64,000 bases of DNA. Origin: Ilumatobacteraceae bacterium (GTDB lineage: Bacteria; Actinomycetota; Acidimicrobiia; Acidimicrobiales; Ilumatobacteraceae). Below, piece by piece: positions 42,280 through 52,168 of the stretch. Positions within the stretch are counted from its first letter, which is position 1, and each line of letters starts with the position of its first letter. Where the stretch lies: contig JAGYKR010000003.1 of NCBI GenBank assembly GCA_018401375.1, forward strand, positions 62,001-126,000. The letters are read 5' to 3'. The position numbers were made by a program, and so were the translations under genes. The notes below the pieces were generated by a model, which was given only the letters and a program-made list of their open reading frames with translations, did not search any database and was not told the DNA's origin.

Positions 42280-43020
42280 ATGTGGGGTGCGTTGCAGTTC
42301 TTAACCCGGATCCCGGTCCGCACCGCACGCGCCCCTGACCTGACCGCTTCCATCGCTTGGTTCCCGTTTATCGGGGCAGTGATCGGTGCGTTGCTCGGCG
42401 CCCTCACGGCAATCGGATCCTTAGTGTTACCGATGACGGTCATGGCAGGGGTGACCGTGCTCGCTGGGGTGTTACTCACCGGAGCGTTCCACGAGGACGG
42501 ACTCGCCGATGCTGCCGACGCAATCGGCGGGGGTTGGGATCGTGAGCAGCGGTTCCGAATTCTGAAGGACCCACTCCACGGCTCTTACGGTGTCGCCGCC
42601 ATGTCGGGATCGATCCTTCTGCGGATCCTGTGTCTCGGGGCCCTGTCCCCGGCGGTTGCGGTGGCGGGACTCGTTGCCTCACACACCCTCGGGCGCACGG
42701 CCTCTATTGCCTCCATGAGGATCTGGCCTACCGCTTCAGCGGAAGGTCTCGGCGCCGACTACGTACGAGCAGCGCGCACCGGGCCGATTCTGATCGGCGT
42801 CGCAGTCGGGATCGCACTCAGCGCCCTCGTGCTCGGCTGGTGGGTCGGGCCCGCTCTTTTGGGAGCTGGCCTCGCAGCAGGAGTTATGGGATTTATCTCA
42901 TGGCGTGCCCTGGGCGGCGTTACCGGGGACACCCTCGGCGCGATTGAACAGGCGGTAGAGATCGTCGTGTTGCTCGTGATCGTGGCGATCGGAACCCGCC
43001 ACAACCCATACTGGAATTAA
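42280..43020 (+). CDS. cobS: Adenosylcobinamide-GDP ribazoletransferase CobS
   Basis: A 246-residue integral membrane protein that joins the activated lower ligand to adenosylcobinamide-GDP, completing cobalamin. It has LQFLTRIPV at the start, FPFIGAVIGALLG, and the metal-binding GAFHEDGLADAADAIGGGWDRE block, followed by several hydrophobic helices. Three bases separate it from cobT. Downstream 110 bp to the antiporter gene contain no recognised element apart from a short GCTATTCACTC-type repetition near 43088-43112. Confidence 0.95.
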   Translation: MWGALQFLTRIPVRTARAPDLTASIAWFPFIGAVIGALLGALTAIGSLVLPMTVMAGVTVLAGVLLTGAFHEDGLADAADAIGGGWDREQRFRILKDPLHGSYGVAAMSGSILLRILCLGALSPAVAVAGLVASHTLGRTASIASMRIWPTASAEGLGADYVRAARTGPILIGVAVGIALSALVLGWWVGPALLGAGLAAGVMGFISWRALGGVTGDTLGAIEQAVEIVVLLVIVAIGTRHNPYWN

Positions 43021-43130
43021 GTCCCTACCCGGCACCGAATCCGAAAGGGTACATTTCCCATCTACTCGCCCTCGCCGAACACGCAACTATTCACCCAGCT
43101 ATTCACTCAGCTATTTCGGAGACTGCAACG

Positions 43131-44816
43131 GTGCTCGCCCTACTGACCGAAGACACATTCGCTCTCACCGCAGTGGTGCTCGCCGTGGCGGCCGTGGTTG
43201 GCTTCTTTGCGATTCGGGCTCGCCAACCGCTGATCGTCGCTTTCATCTTGGTCGGGATCCTCGTTGGCCCATCGGTGCTCGGCTGGGTCACTGAAGCTGA
43301 ACCGCTCAAGTTGATGGCCGAAATCGGGATTGCGATCCTGCTGTTTCTGGTTGGGCTCAAGCTTGACATCCACCTGGTGCGCACCACCGGCAAAGTCGCG
43401 TTAATCACCGGTCTCGGTCAGGTGTTCTTTACTTCCGTCGTGGGTTTCGGGCTGGCGCTGCTGCTCGGCATGTCAGCGACTACTGCGCTGTATGTGGCGG
43501 TGGCGCTGACCTTTTCTTCCACGATCATCATCGTCAAATTGCTCTCTGATAAGCGTGAACTCGACGAACTGCACGGTCGGATTGCGCTCGGGTTCTTGAT
43601 TGTGCAAGACATCGTGGTCGTGATGGCAATGATCGCGATCACCGCAACCAGCGGGGATCGCGACGGTGCCCTGTGGAGCGAGATCGGGATCGTCCTCGTG
43701 CAAGGGGTCGGCTTGCTGCTCGGTATGGCGGTGCTCATGAAATGGGTCCTCCCCCGGGTCCTGCACTTGGTGGCCACCTCCCAGGAGCTCATGATCGTGG
43801 CCGCTGTCGGCTGGGCCATTTCGGTGGCTGCGTTTAGTGACTGGCTCGGATTCTCGATCGAGGTCGGAGCCTTCCTCGCCGGGTTTGCGTTGGCCTCCAC
43901 CCCGTTCAGAGAGTCCATCGCTTCCTCTCTGACCGGACTCCGCGACTTTTTGTTGCTGTTCTTCTTCATCGAGCTTGGAGCGCAGCTCGATCTGTCAGCG
44001 ATCGGCGCGCAAGTCCCCGCGGCCATCGTGTTGTCGCTATTCGTGCTGATCGGTAACCCGATCATCGTGCTCGTGATCATGGGTCTCATGGGGTACCCCA
44101 AGCGAGTGTCTTTCCTCGCCGGTTTGGCGGTGGCCCAGATCAGTGAGTTCTCTTTGATCCTGATCGCATTGGCTCGACAATACGATCACGTGGACAACGA
44201 CACCGTGGGTCTGGTCACCTTGGTCGGCATGATCACGATCGGTTTATCCACCTACATGATCATCTATTCCCAGTGGATCTTTGAGCGATTGGCAAAGCCG
44301 TTATCGATCTTTGAGCGCTCCCGCTTGTTGACCTTTGACGAACACATCGGGTCCGCCGCCGAAGTGATCGTCTACGGATACGGACGTTTCGGCAAGCGGC
44401 TTGTGGAGCAACTCTCGGCTAACGGTCACCATGTCATGGTGGTGGATTGGGATCCTCACAGCACCCTGCGGGTCACAGAGATCGCCGAACCCGACAAGGT
44501 GGAACTGGTCTTTGGTGATGCCGATGACACCGAGTTCCCCTCCAGCCTGCCCTTGCAACAGGCCCGTTGGGTGGTGAGCACGATCCCCCGAGTGGACGCC
44601 AACCGGGTGCTCGCTCAGTCGCTCCGCAGATGGGGGTTCACCGGTGGGATCGCGGTCACCGCCCATTCCAACAGTGACGCCTCCCTGCTCGGAGCGGACT
44701 GCCGATCAGGATCTATCGATCTCGTGCTCCAACCCTTTACCGATGCCGCCGATGATGCGATCCGATACCTCATGAGCCGGCCCCGCAGCACAGAGGAGTC
44801 AACTCCCGGGTCCTGA
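43131..44816 (+). CDS. Kef-type monovalent cation:proton antiporter with TrkA-N domain
   Basis: A 561-residue CPA2-family protein. Residues about 1-395 form a twelve-helix Na+/H+ exchanger domain (GILVGPSVLGW, AEIGIAILLFLVGLKLD, GFLIVQDIVVV with the paired Asp region, GAFLAGFALASTPF). Residues about 405-535 form a Rossmann TrkA-N domain (VIVYGYGRFGKRLVEQL) that would bind NAD(H) or another nucleotide. There is no TrkA-C domain. It probably exports K+ or Na+ in exchange for protons. GTG start with GGAG upstream. Confidence 0.92.
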   Translation: MLALLTEDTFALTAVVLAVAAVVGFFAIRARQPLIVAFILVGILVGPSVLGWVTEAEPLKLMAEIGIAILLFLVGLKLDIHLVRTTGKVALITGLGQVFFTSVVGFGLALLLGMSATTALYVAVALTFSSTIIIVKLLSDKRELDELHGRIALGFLIVQDIVVVMAMIAITATSGDRDGALWSEIGIVLVQGVGLLLGMAVLMKWVLPRVLHLVATSQELMIVAAVGWAISVAAFSDWLGFSIEVGAFLAGFALASTPFRESIASSLTGLRDFLLLFFFIELGAQLDLSAIGAQVPAAIVLSLFVLIGNPIIVLVIMGLMGYPKRVSFLAGLAVAQISEFSLILIALARQYDHVDNDTVGLVTLVGMITIGLSTYMIIYSQWIFERLAKPLSIFERSRLLTFDEHIGSAAEVIVYGYGRFGKRLVEQLSANGHHVMVVDWDPHSTLRVTEIAEPDKVELVFGDADDTEFPSSLPLQQARWVVSTIPRVDANRVLAQSLRRWGFTGGIAVTAHSNSDASLLGADCRSGSIDLVLQPFTDAADDAIRYLMSRPRSTEESTPGS

Positions 44817-44838
44817 TCGGGTCCGATACAGTTCGTCT

Positions 44839-45816
44839 GTGCCCCTAAGGAGTTCTGCTCAACAGTTCGCTCGTGGGTTCGCAATGGGGACCGCCGACAT
44901 CGTGCCCGGGATCTCCGGCGGCACCGTGGCCCTCGTTACCGGAATTTATGAGCGTCTGATCGCAAACATCACCGCCGGGGCGCAACTGCTCAAATTCCTC
45001 CTCACCGGCCGTTTCGGTAACGCAGCGCGCTCGGCCCGGAAAATCGAATGGGTGTGGCTGATCTCCCTGCTTCTCGGGGTGCTTCTCGCCATCGCAGTCT
45101 TGTCCTCGGTGATCACCACCTTGCTCGAGGAACAACCGGTGCGCACCGCTGCAGTGTTCTTCGGTCTCGTCACCGGGGCCGTGTGGATCACCAAGGATCG
45201 AGTCCGTGCCTGGGGAGTTGAGCAGGCTGCGATCATGGCGGCCGCAGGGATTGGCTTGTTCCTCCTACTTGGGCTTCGCACCGCCACCGCAGCAGACGAT
45301 GGCGCTGTGAGCAGTCCAACTGAAGGACTCGTCACTCAGCCACTGTGGGCCTTTTTTGCCGCCGGAGCCATAGCGATCTGCGCCATGATCCTGCCGGGGA
45401 TATCGGGGTCCCTGATCCTTGTGATGCTCGGGATGTACTCCGAAGTGTTAGCGGCGATCACCGAACGCAACCTCGGAGCATTGGTAGCGACCGCGCTCGG
45501 TTGCGTGCTCGGGCTTGCGATCTTCTCCACCGCACTGAACTGGATGCTGACACGGCATCACGACCGTGTGATCGCTGCAATGGTGGGTCTGATGCTCGGT
45601 TCCCTGCGGGTGCTGTGGCCGTGGCCCCAAGGTACAGCCACCACCACACTCGGTGCTCCGAGCGGGGATCTAGGGGTGCCGATCCTGCTCGCTGTTAGCG
45701 GGATCGCTCTTGTGATTCTGGTGGAGCGAACAGCTCACTCGGCGACGAGTGCAGCGAATCGGGAAATGCCCTCAACGAGGTCATCGTCACCGAGGGCAAA
45801 AGAGAACCGGGCGTAA
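44839..45816 (+). CDS. DUF368 membrane protein (polyprenyl-phosphate transporter family)
   Basis: A 325-residue membrane protein with the DUF368 signature at its N-terminus ([29 protein letters not shown]) and again in the second half ([25 protein letters not shown]), consistent with two inverted repeats. Family members have been linked to undecaprenyl-phosphate translocation across the membrane. TACAGT lies six nt before the GTG start. The last 27 codons run antisense into aspB, an unusually long convergent overlap; the family-like part ends before it. Confidence 0.87.
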   Translation: MPLRSSAQQFARGFAMGTADIVPGISGGTVALVTGIYERLIANITAGAQLLKFLLTGRFGNAARSARKIEWVWLISLLLGVLLAIAVLSSVITTLLEEQPVRTAAVFFGLVTGAVWITKDRVRAWGVEQAAIMAAAGIGLFLLLGLRTATAADDGAVSSPTEGLVTQPLWAFFAAGAIAICAMILPGISGSLILVMLGMYSEVLAAITERNLGALVATALGCVLGLAIFSTALNWMLTRHHDRVIAAMVGLMLGSLRVLWPWPQGTATTTLGAPSGDLGVPILLAVSGIALVILVERTAHSATSAANREMPSTRSSSPRAKENRA

Positions 45817-46928
45817 CCCGGGGACCCAAACGCTTCGCCGGGCACGAAGGCCACCTTGGCTTCGGACAGCACCAGATCGGCGAGTTCCAAAGTGGTGTGG
45901 GCCACCTTGCCAGCGATCGGCCTACCGAGCAGACCCGTCACATTGGGGAAGCAGTAGAACGCCCCTTCTGGTTCGAGACAGGTCACTCCGGGCATCGCCG
46001 ACAGCATCTGATGCATCAGCGTTCCTCGGCGCTCAAAGGCCGTGCGCATCATCACCACGTCATCGAGCGGGCCAGAAACAGCAGCGAGCGCAGCGCGCTG
46101 AGAGACGTTGGCCACATTGGAAGTGGCGTGGCTTTGGAAGTTCGTGGCCGCAGCGGTCACATCGGCCGGAGAGATCATCCATCCAACCCGCCATCCGGTC
46201 ATCGCATAGGTCTTGGCCACGCCGTTGATCACGATGCACTGCTCGGCGAGATCAGGTACCAAGGTGGGCATGGATGCAAACTCATGGGATCCGTATGTCA
46301 GATGCTCATAGATCTCATCGGTGATCACCCAAACGCCCCGGGCCAGAGCCCATTGGCCGATCGCCCGGATCTCGTCGGGGGAATACACCGCTCCGGACGG
46401 ATTGTCCGGGCTCACAAACAACAGCACTTTGGTTCGCGGTGTGTACGCAGCCTCAAGTTGGTCAACGGTCACCTTAAAACCGGTCTCATCGGAGGTGTCC
46501 ACCACAACCGGCACTCCGCCGGCGAGCACCACCGCTTCGGGATAAGTGGTCCAATACGGCGCCGGGCAAATGACCTCATCGCCTGGATCACACAGCACAG
46601 CGAAGGCTGTGTACACCGCATGCTTTCCACCGTTGGTCACCAACACCTGATTGGCCGCTACCGCATAGCCACTATCGCGCAACGTCTTGGCGGCGATGGC
46701 CGATTTCAGTTCAGGTAAACCGCCAGCTGGGGTGTAGCGGTGGTTCTTCGGATCCTGACAGGCTGCGACGGCCGCCTCCACGATGTGGGCCGGAGTGGGG
46801 AAGTCCGGTTCACCGGCGCCGAACCCGATCACGTTCAGGCCTTCGGCCTGCATGGCCTTAGCTTTTGAGTCAACAGCCAACGTGGCAGAAGGAGCGATGG
46901 CACCGAGACGTGCGGAGATGCGATTCAC
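45735..46928 (-). CDS. aspB: Aspartate / class I aminotransferase
   Basis: A 397-residue fold-type I PLP enzyme of the AspC/AspB 1-beta branch. It has [13 protein letters not shown] near residue 36, [40 protein letters not shown], the [11 protein letters not shown] aspartate that contacts PLP, and the PLP lysine in [18 protein letters not shown]. It transfers amino groups between aspartate and 2-oxoglutarate. GTG start, divergent from serC across 68 bp. Confidence 0.93.
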   Translation of the reverse strand: MNRISARLGAIAPSATLAVDSKAKAMQAEGLNVIGFGAGEPDFPTPAHIVEAAVAACQDPKNHRYTPAGGLPELKSAIAAKTLRDSGYAVAANQVLVTNGGKHAVYTAFAVLCDPGDEVICPAPYWTTYPEAVVLAGGVPVVVDTSDETGFKVTVDQLEAAYTPRTKVLLFVSPDNPSGAVYSPDEIRAIGQWALARGVWVITDEIYEHLTYGSHEFASMPTLVPDLAEQCIVINGVAKTYAMTGWRVGWMISPADVTAAATNFQSHATSNVANVSQRAALAAVSGPLDDVVMMRTAFERRGTLMHQMLSAMPGVTCLEPEGAFYCFPNVTGLLGRPIAGKVAHTTLELADLVLSEAKVAFVPGEAFGSPGYARFSFALGDDDLVEGISRFAALVAE

Positions 46929-46996
46929 CTCCTCATCGTGCCAGATTCGTGCACATTCTCCACGGGACCGAACCGATTCGCTGGCATGCTTAAGGA

Positions 46997-48124
46997 GTGG
47001 ATCCTCGCTCGATCGTCCTTCCTGACAGCATCACTCCCGCCGACGGCCGCTTCGGCTGCGGCCCGTCCAAGGTTCGTGCGGGCCAGATCGATGCGATCGC
47101 TGCCGCCGCCACGACGCTGCTCGGAACCTCTCACCGCAAACCGGCGGTCAAGAACCTCGTAGGTTCGGTGCGTTCGGGCCTCACCGACCTGTTCGGACTT
47201 CCCGATGGCTGGGAGATCGTGCTCGGCAATGGTGGTTCCACCGTGTTTTGGGATGTGGCCACCTTCGGTCTGATCGAGCGTCGCAGCCAGCACCTCGTGT
47301 TTGGGGAATTCTCCTCAAAGTTTGCCGAGGCCGCGACCACGGCCCCGCATTTGATGGACCCCGTGGTCATCGAATCAGCCACCGGAGATCACCCCGAGGC
47401 CGCCGCTGAGGTGGACGTGGACTTGTACGCCCTGACCCACAATGAGACCTCCACCGGGGTGGCGATGACGCTCACCCGACCAACGGGAATCGGTAACTCC
47501 CTCGTAGCGGTGGACGCCACCTCTGCTGCCGGCGGCTTGCCCTGGAATCCCTCCGAAGTGGACGTTTACTACTTCGCTCCACAAAAGTGCTTCGCCTCCG
47601 ATGGTGGACTGTGGCTCGCTGCCTGCTCCCCTGCCGCTCTGGAACGGATCAACACGATCGCCGCCTCTGATCGCTGGCGGCCAGCCAGTCTCGATCTTGG
47701 GATCGCCCTCACGAACTCCCTCGCGAATCAGACCTACAACACTCCCGCTTTGACCACTTTGGTGATGTTGGATGACCAGATCCGCTGGATGCTCGATAAC
47801 GGTGGCCTCGATTGGTGCGTGGCCCGCAGTCGCCAATCGGCCGACACCTTGTACAACTGGGCTGAATCCCGCGATTGGGCTACCCCGTTCGTGACGGACC
47901 CGGCCAAGCGCTCCGCAGTGGTCGGTACCATCGATATCGACGATGCCATCTCGGCGGAGACGATCTGTGATGTGTTGCGGGCCAATGGGATCCTCGACAC
48001 TGACAGCTACCGCAAACTCGGTCGGAACCAGTTGCGAATCGGGATGTTCCCGGCCATCGACCCCGCCGATGTGGAGGCCTTGACCCACAGCATCGATGCG
48101 GTCGTGAGCGCCCTCGGATCCTGA
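46997..48124 (+). CDS. serC: Phosphoserine aminotransferase SerC (actinobacterial type)
   Basis: A 375-residue PLP enzyme converting 3-phosphohydroxypyruvate to phosphoserine. The sequence follows the mycobacterial-type Ser[64 protein letters not shown] and the PLP lysine in [19 protein letters not shown] start, with a CATGCT box (one mismatch to TANNNT) six nt upstream. Confidence 0.95.
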   Translation: MDPRSIVLPDSITPADGRFGCGPSKVRAGQIDAIAAAATTLLGTSHRKPAVKNLVGSVRSGLTDLFGLPDGWEIVLGNGGSTVFWDVATFGLIERRSQHLVFGEFSSKFAEAATTAPHLMDPVVIESATGDHPEAAAEVDVDLYALTHNETSTGVAMTLTRPTGIGNSLVAVDATSAAGGLPWNPSEVDVYYFAPQKCFASDGGLWLAACSPAALERINTIAASDRWRPASLDLGIALTNSLANQTYNTPALTTLVMLDDQIRWMLDNGGLDWCVARSRQSADTLYNWAESRDWATPFVTDPAKRSAVVGTIDIDDAISAETICDVLRANGILDTDSYRKLGRNQLRIGMFPAIDPADVEALTHSIDAVVSALGS

Positions 48125-48180
48125 ATCTCGGGGCGCCACAGAGCGCTAGGTGACCGGCGCCTGCGTGGATCCGATTGAGC

Positions 48181-48211
48181 GTTAGCGTCTCGGACCGTTA
48201 GCGTCTCGGAC
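48181..48211 (+). repeat. Tandem duplication of a promoter-like unit, 2 x 16 bp
   Basis: GTTAGCGTCTCGGAC(C) is present twice immediately before the ATG at 48212. Each copy contains a TAGCGT -10-like box; the second is seven nt before the ATG. The duplication therefore places a second -10 box sixteen nt further upstream. Confidence 0.88.
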
Positions 48212-49072
48212 ATGGAGCAGGTGCTGCGTTTCGCCCAACCGTGGGTCACAGACCTGCGATCCCCGGTGATGGTGATCTCTTTGCGGGGCTGGTTTGACAT
48301 GGGTTCCACGGCCACCGCTGCGGTGGAGGCCCTCGCCGCGGACCGCATCGGCACGGTGATTGCCGAAATCGATCCAGACCCGTTCTACGACTTCACCCAG
48401 GAACGTCCGATGGTCGAAATCCGTGACGGCCAGATGCGGGTGATCTCGTGGCCGCAGAACAACGTGGAGCTCTCCCGGGGGGAAGGTCGGGATCTGTTAA
48501 TCCTGCGTGGAGTGGAACCACACATCGGGTGGCGCACCTACACCGATGCGATCGCCGAAGTAGCGACCACCCTCGGATGCGAGGCGGTGGTGACCGTGGG
48601 GGCCGCCGCTGAAGCTGTTCCTCATACCCGTACCCCAACGGTGACCGGGAGCACCACGAATGCCGAACTGGCTCGATTGCTGGGGCTCAGCCAACCGAGC
48701 TACCAAGGTGTGACCGGGGTGGTCGGGGTTCTTCAGGCCGCCCTCGATGATCGCTCGATCCCCTCGATCTCGTTACGGGTGGGCATCCCCCACTATTTAG
48801 CCAATGCGGATCATCCCGCAGCCGTGGCCGCGCTGCACGCTCATCTCGGCCATGTTCTCAGGATCCCCACCACCGAGGACCACTCCGCAGAGATCAATCG
48901 ATGGCGCAGTCTGCATGACGAGGTGGTGGAGGCTGACTCGCAATTACGACTGTATGTGCAAATGCTGGAACAGGACTATGACCGCAAGGCCGAAGCTTCG
49001 ATTCCCAGCGCTGAGGACCTCGGGGCGCAGTTTGAGCAGTTTCTGCGCGAACAACGCCCCGAGGATTCCTAA
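48212..49072 (+). CDS. PAC2-family protein
   Basis: A 286-residue protein of the PAC2 (proteasome assembly chaperone-like) family, widespread in actinobacteria. It has an N-terminal alpha/beta domain with SLRGWFDMGSTATAAVEAL and LLILRGVEPHIGWRTY, the GAAAEAVPHTRTPTVTGSTT block, and a helical C-terminal tail (residues about 220-286) rich in Glu and Arg. The bacterial function is not settled; no proteasome gene is in the window. TAGCGT lies seven nt before the ATG. Confidence 0.9.
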   Translation: MEQVLRFAQPWVTDLRSPVMVISLRGWFDMGSTATAAVEALAADRIGTVIAEIDPDPFYDFTQERPMVEIRDGQMRVISWPQNNVELSRGEGRDLLILRGVEPHIGWRTYTDAIAEVATTLGCEAVVTVGAAAEAVPHTRTPTVTGSTTNAELARLLGLSQPSYQGVTGVVGVLQAALDDRSIPSISLRVGIPHYLANADHPAAVAALHAHLGHVLRIPTTEDHSAEINRWRSLHDEVVEADSQLRLYVQMLEQDYDRKAEASIPSAEDLGAQFEQFLREQRPEDS

Positions 49073-49099
49073 ACGACTTTCCGCGTGGATCGTTGGGCC

Positions 49100-50413
49100 T
49101 CAGCTGGCAGCAGCTTCGAAACCCACCTTCAAATCAGCAAGGATGTCCTCGATCGATTCGAGTCCAACGCTGAGACGAACGAGGCCGGGGTTCACCCCTG
49201 AGAAGGCCTGTTCCTCGGGGGTCAACTGGCTGTGAGTGGTGCTCGCCGGATGGATCACGAGCGAACGAACATCGCCAATGTTGGCCACATGGCTGTGCAG
49301 GGTCAGCGCCTCCACAAACTTCTTGCCGGCCTCGAGACCACCTTTGATCTCAAAGGACAGGATCGAACCGAAGCCGCGGCCGCCGCCGTAGCGCAGAGCT
49401 CGTTCATACCAGGGACTGGATTCCAAACCGGCATAAGAGACCGAGACGACCTCGGAGTGATCGTTAAGGTACGCAGCCACCCGATGGGCGTTTGCGAAGT
49501 GGCGTTCCATGCGCAGGCTCAATGTCTCGATCCCCTGGAGGATCATGAACGCATTGAACGGTGAAATGGCCATCCCGAGGTCACGCAACAATTGCACTCG
49601 GGCTTTCAAGATGTACGAGCCGTGGCCGAGGGCCGGCCAATAGGCGAGGCCGTGATAGCTCGGGTCCGGCTCCATAAAGTTCGCGAACCGTCCTGATGCC
49701 CCGAAATCGAACGTCCCTCCGTCAGTGATCGAGCCACCAATCGAGGTCCCGTGGCCACCGAGAAACTTGGTGAGTGAGTGCACCACGATGTCGGCTCCCC
49801 ACTCGAGGGGTCGGATCAGATACGGGGTGGGGACGGTGTTGTCCACGATCAATGGGATGCCATTGGCGTGAGCAACGGCGCTGATGCCTTCGATATCGAG
49901 CACGTCGTTCTTCGGGTTCGGGATGACCTCACCAAAAAATGCTTTGGTCTCCGGCCGGATCGCTGCTTCCCACTGAGCCAGATCGTGCGGATCCTCCACG
50001 AAGGTGACCTCAATCCCCATTTTGGGCATCGTGTGGTGCAACAGGTTGTAGGTGCCGCCATACAGCGAGGAGGAGGCCACCACATGGCTCCCCGCCTCGG
50101 CGAGGGTCAAGATGGCGAGCGTGGCCGCTGACTGGCCGGAACTGACAGCGAGCGTGCCCGGGAGGCCGATCGCTGTGATGCAGCCGCCCTCGAGCGCATT
50201 GACCCGGGCCTCAAGGGCACCTTGGGTCGGGTTCATGATCCGGGTGTAGATATTGCCCACCTCACCGAGGGCGAACAGGTTGGCCGCATGGGCCGTATCC
50301 CGGAACTCATAGGAGGTGGTCTGGTAGATCGGCACCGCCCGGGCACCGGTGGTGGGATCGGGCTCACCGCCCACATGGATCTGCTTGGTCTCGAAACCCC
50401 ATTGGTCAGTCAT
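49100..50413 (-). CDS. metY: O-acetylhomoserine sulfhydrylase MetY
   Basis: A 437-residue PLP enzyme of the Cys/Met-metabolism family, longer than cystathionine gamma-synthases as expected for MetY. Motifs: [58 protein letters not shown], the PLP lysine in [16 protein letters not shown], and [10 protein letters not shown]. It makes homocysteine from O-acetylhomoserine and sulfide. It follows ilvC on the same strand, but a terminator and a separate structured leader lie between. Confidence 0.94.
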   Translation of the reverse strand: MTDQWGFETKQIHVGGEPDPTTGARAVPIYQTTSYEFRDTAHAANLFALGEVGNIYTRIMNPTQGALEARVNALEGGCITAIGLPGTLAVSSGQSAATLAILTLAEAGSHVVASSSLYGGTYNLLHHTMPKMGIEVTFVEDPHDLAQWEAAIRPETKAFFGEVIPNPKNDVLDIEGISAVAHANGIPLIVDNTVPTPYLIRPLEWGADIVVHSLTKFLGGHGTSIGGSITDGGTFDFGASGRFANFMEPDPSYHGLAYWPALGHGSYILKARVQLLRDLGMAISPFNAFMILQGIETLSLRMERHFANAHRVAAYLNDHSEVVSVSYAGLESSPWYERALRYGGGRGFGSILSFEIKGGLEAGKKFVEALTLHSHVANIGDVRSLVIHPASTTHSQLTPEEQAFSGVNPGLVRLSVGLESIEDILADLKVGFEAAAS

Positions 50414-50427
50414 GGGGAGAAACTCTA

Positions 50428-50466
50428 GAGCCCTAATCCCGACTAAACAAGTCGGAAATAGGGCTC
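50428..50466 (-). promoter_or_regulatory. Two-tier hairpin in the metY leader
   Basis: On the minus strand GAGCCCTA pairs with TAGGGCTC (8 bp), enclosing a 3x3 internal loop and an inner stem CCGACT/AGTCGG with a four-base-pair-wide loop. It ends 14 nt before the metY ATG, close to its Shine-Dalgarno GGGGAG. I cannot match it to a known SAM riboswitch class; it may be a regulatory leader element or a second terminator for ilvC. Confidence 0.6.
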
Positions 50467-50472
50467 CAGGGG

Positions 50473-50498
50473 AAAATCTTTAGCCGGGGCGTCCCGGC
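50473..50498 (-). terminator. Probable Rho-independent terminator after ilvC
   Basis: On the minus strand GCCGGG-ACGC-CCCGGC (6-bp stem, 50483-50498) is followed by TAAAGATTTT. It lies 33 bp after the ilvC stop codon and would separate the ilvBNC operon from metY. Confidence 0.65.
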
Positions 50499-50531
50499 GT
50501 TACGGGGTAATCCCGGTGTGACCGGTGCGAT

Positions 50532-51566
<1,035 letters not shown>

Positions 51567-51630
51567 TCACCTTCCTCTCTAGTAACTAACGGTTAACTAA
51601 CGGTCTGATTAATGATTTGGTTGGTATGTC

Positions 51631-52168
51631 TCAGGTTGTCATCGAGCGCAGTCGCGCCTGACGATCCAGTTTGGGCAACGCAACCCTTCCGGTGCGTTGG
51701 AGTTCTACGATGCCATATCCACCCAGCAAGGCTTCAAAATCATCGAGTTTTTCGGGATGGCCTTCGAGACTGACGGTGAGCGCATCGGTCCCCACAGCCA
51801 GGATTTTGCCCTCAAAAATCGTGGCCAACTCGAGGATTTGACTGCGCTGGGCAGGGTCGATCCGCACGGTGGCCAAGAGCAGTTCGCGCTCCACAGAATG
51901 GCGGGGGTCAAGTTCGGAGATCTTGATGACCTCCACCAGTTTGAACAACTGCTTGACGATCTGCTCGAGCGGAGTGGACTCCACATCCACCGCAATCGAA
52001 ATCCTGCTCATCCCCGGCTCTTCGGCGGGAGCAACGGCGAGGGAAAAGATGTTGTAGCCGCGGCAGATGCGCGCCCTGCACCCGAGCCAATACGCCGGGC
52101 CGGTTTTGCACGAGCACAGACAAAATGTGATGTCGCGGGGTGGAGCCTGTTGGTGTCATCGCAGTCAC
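51631..52168 (-). CDS. ilvN: Acetolactate synthase small subunit IlvN, apparently frameshifted
   Basis: Two frames together encode one IlvN. The first, from a GTG at 52168 that overlaps the ilvB stop (GTGA), reads [18 protein letters not shown], the start of the ACT domain. The second reads [20 protein letters not shown] onward through the second domain to the stop. The switch lies in 52061-52082, where two bases fewer (or one more) are present than the usual ARVAGLFARRGYN spacing needs. IlvN confers valine feedback inhibition and full activity on IlvB. An internal ATG at 52011 could make a truncated product. A sequence error is quite possible. Confidence 0.88.
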
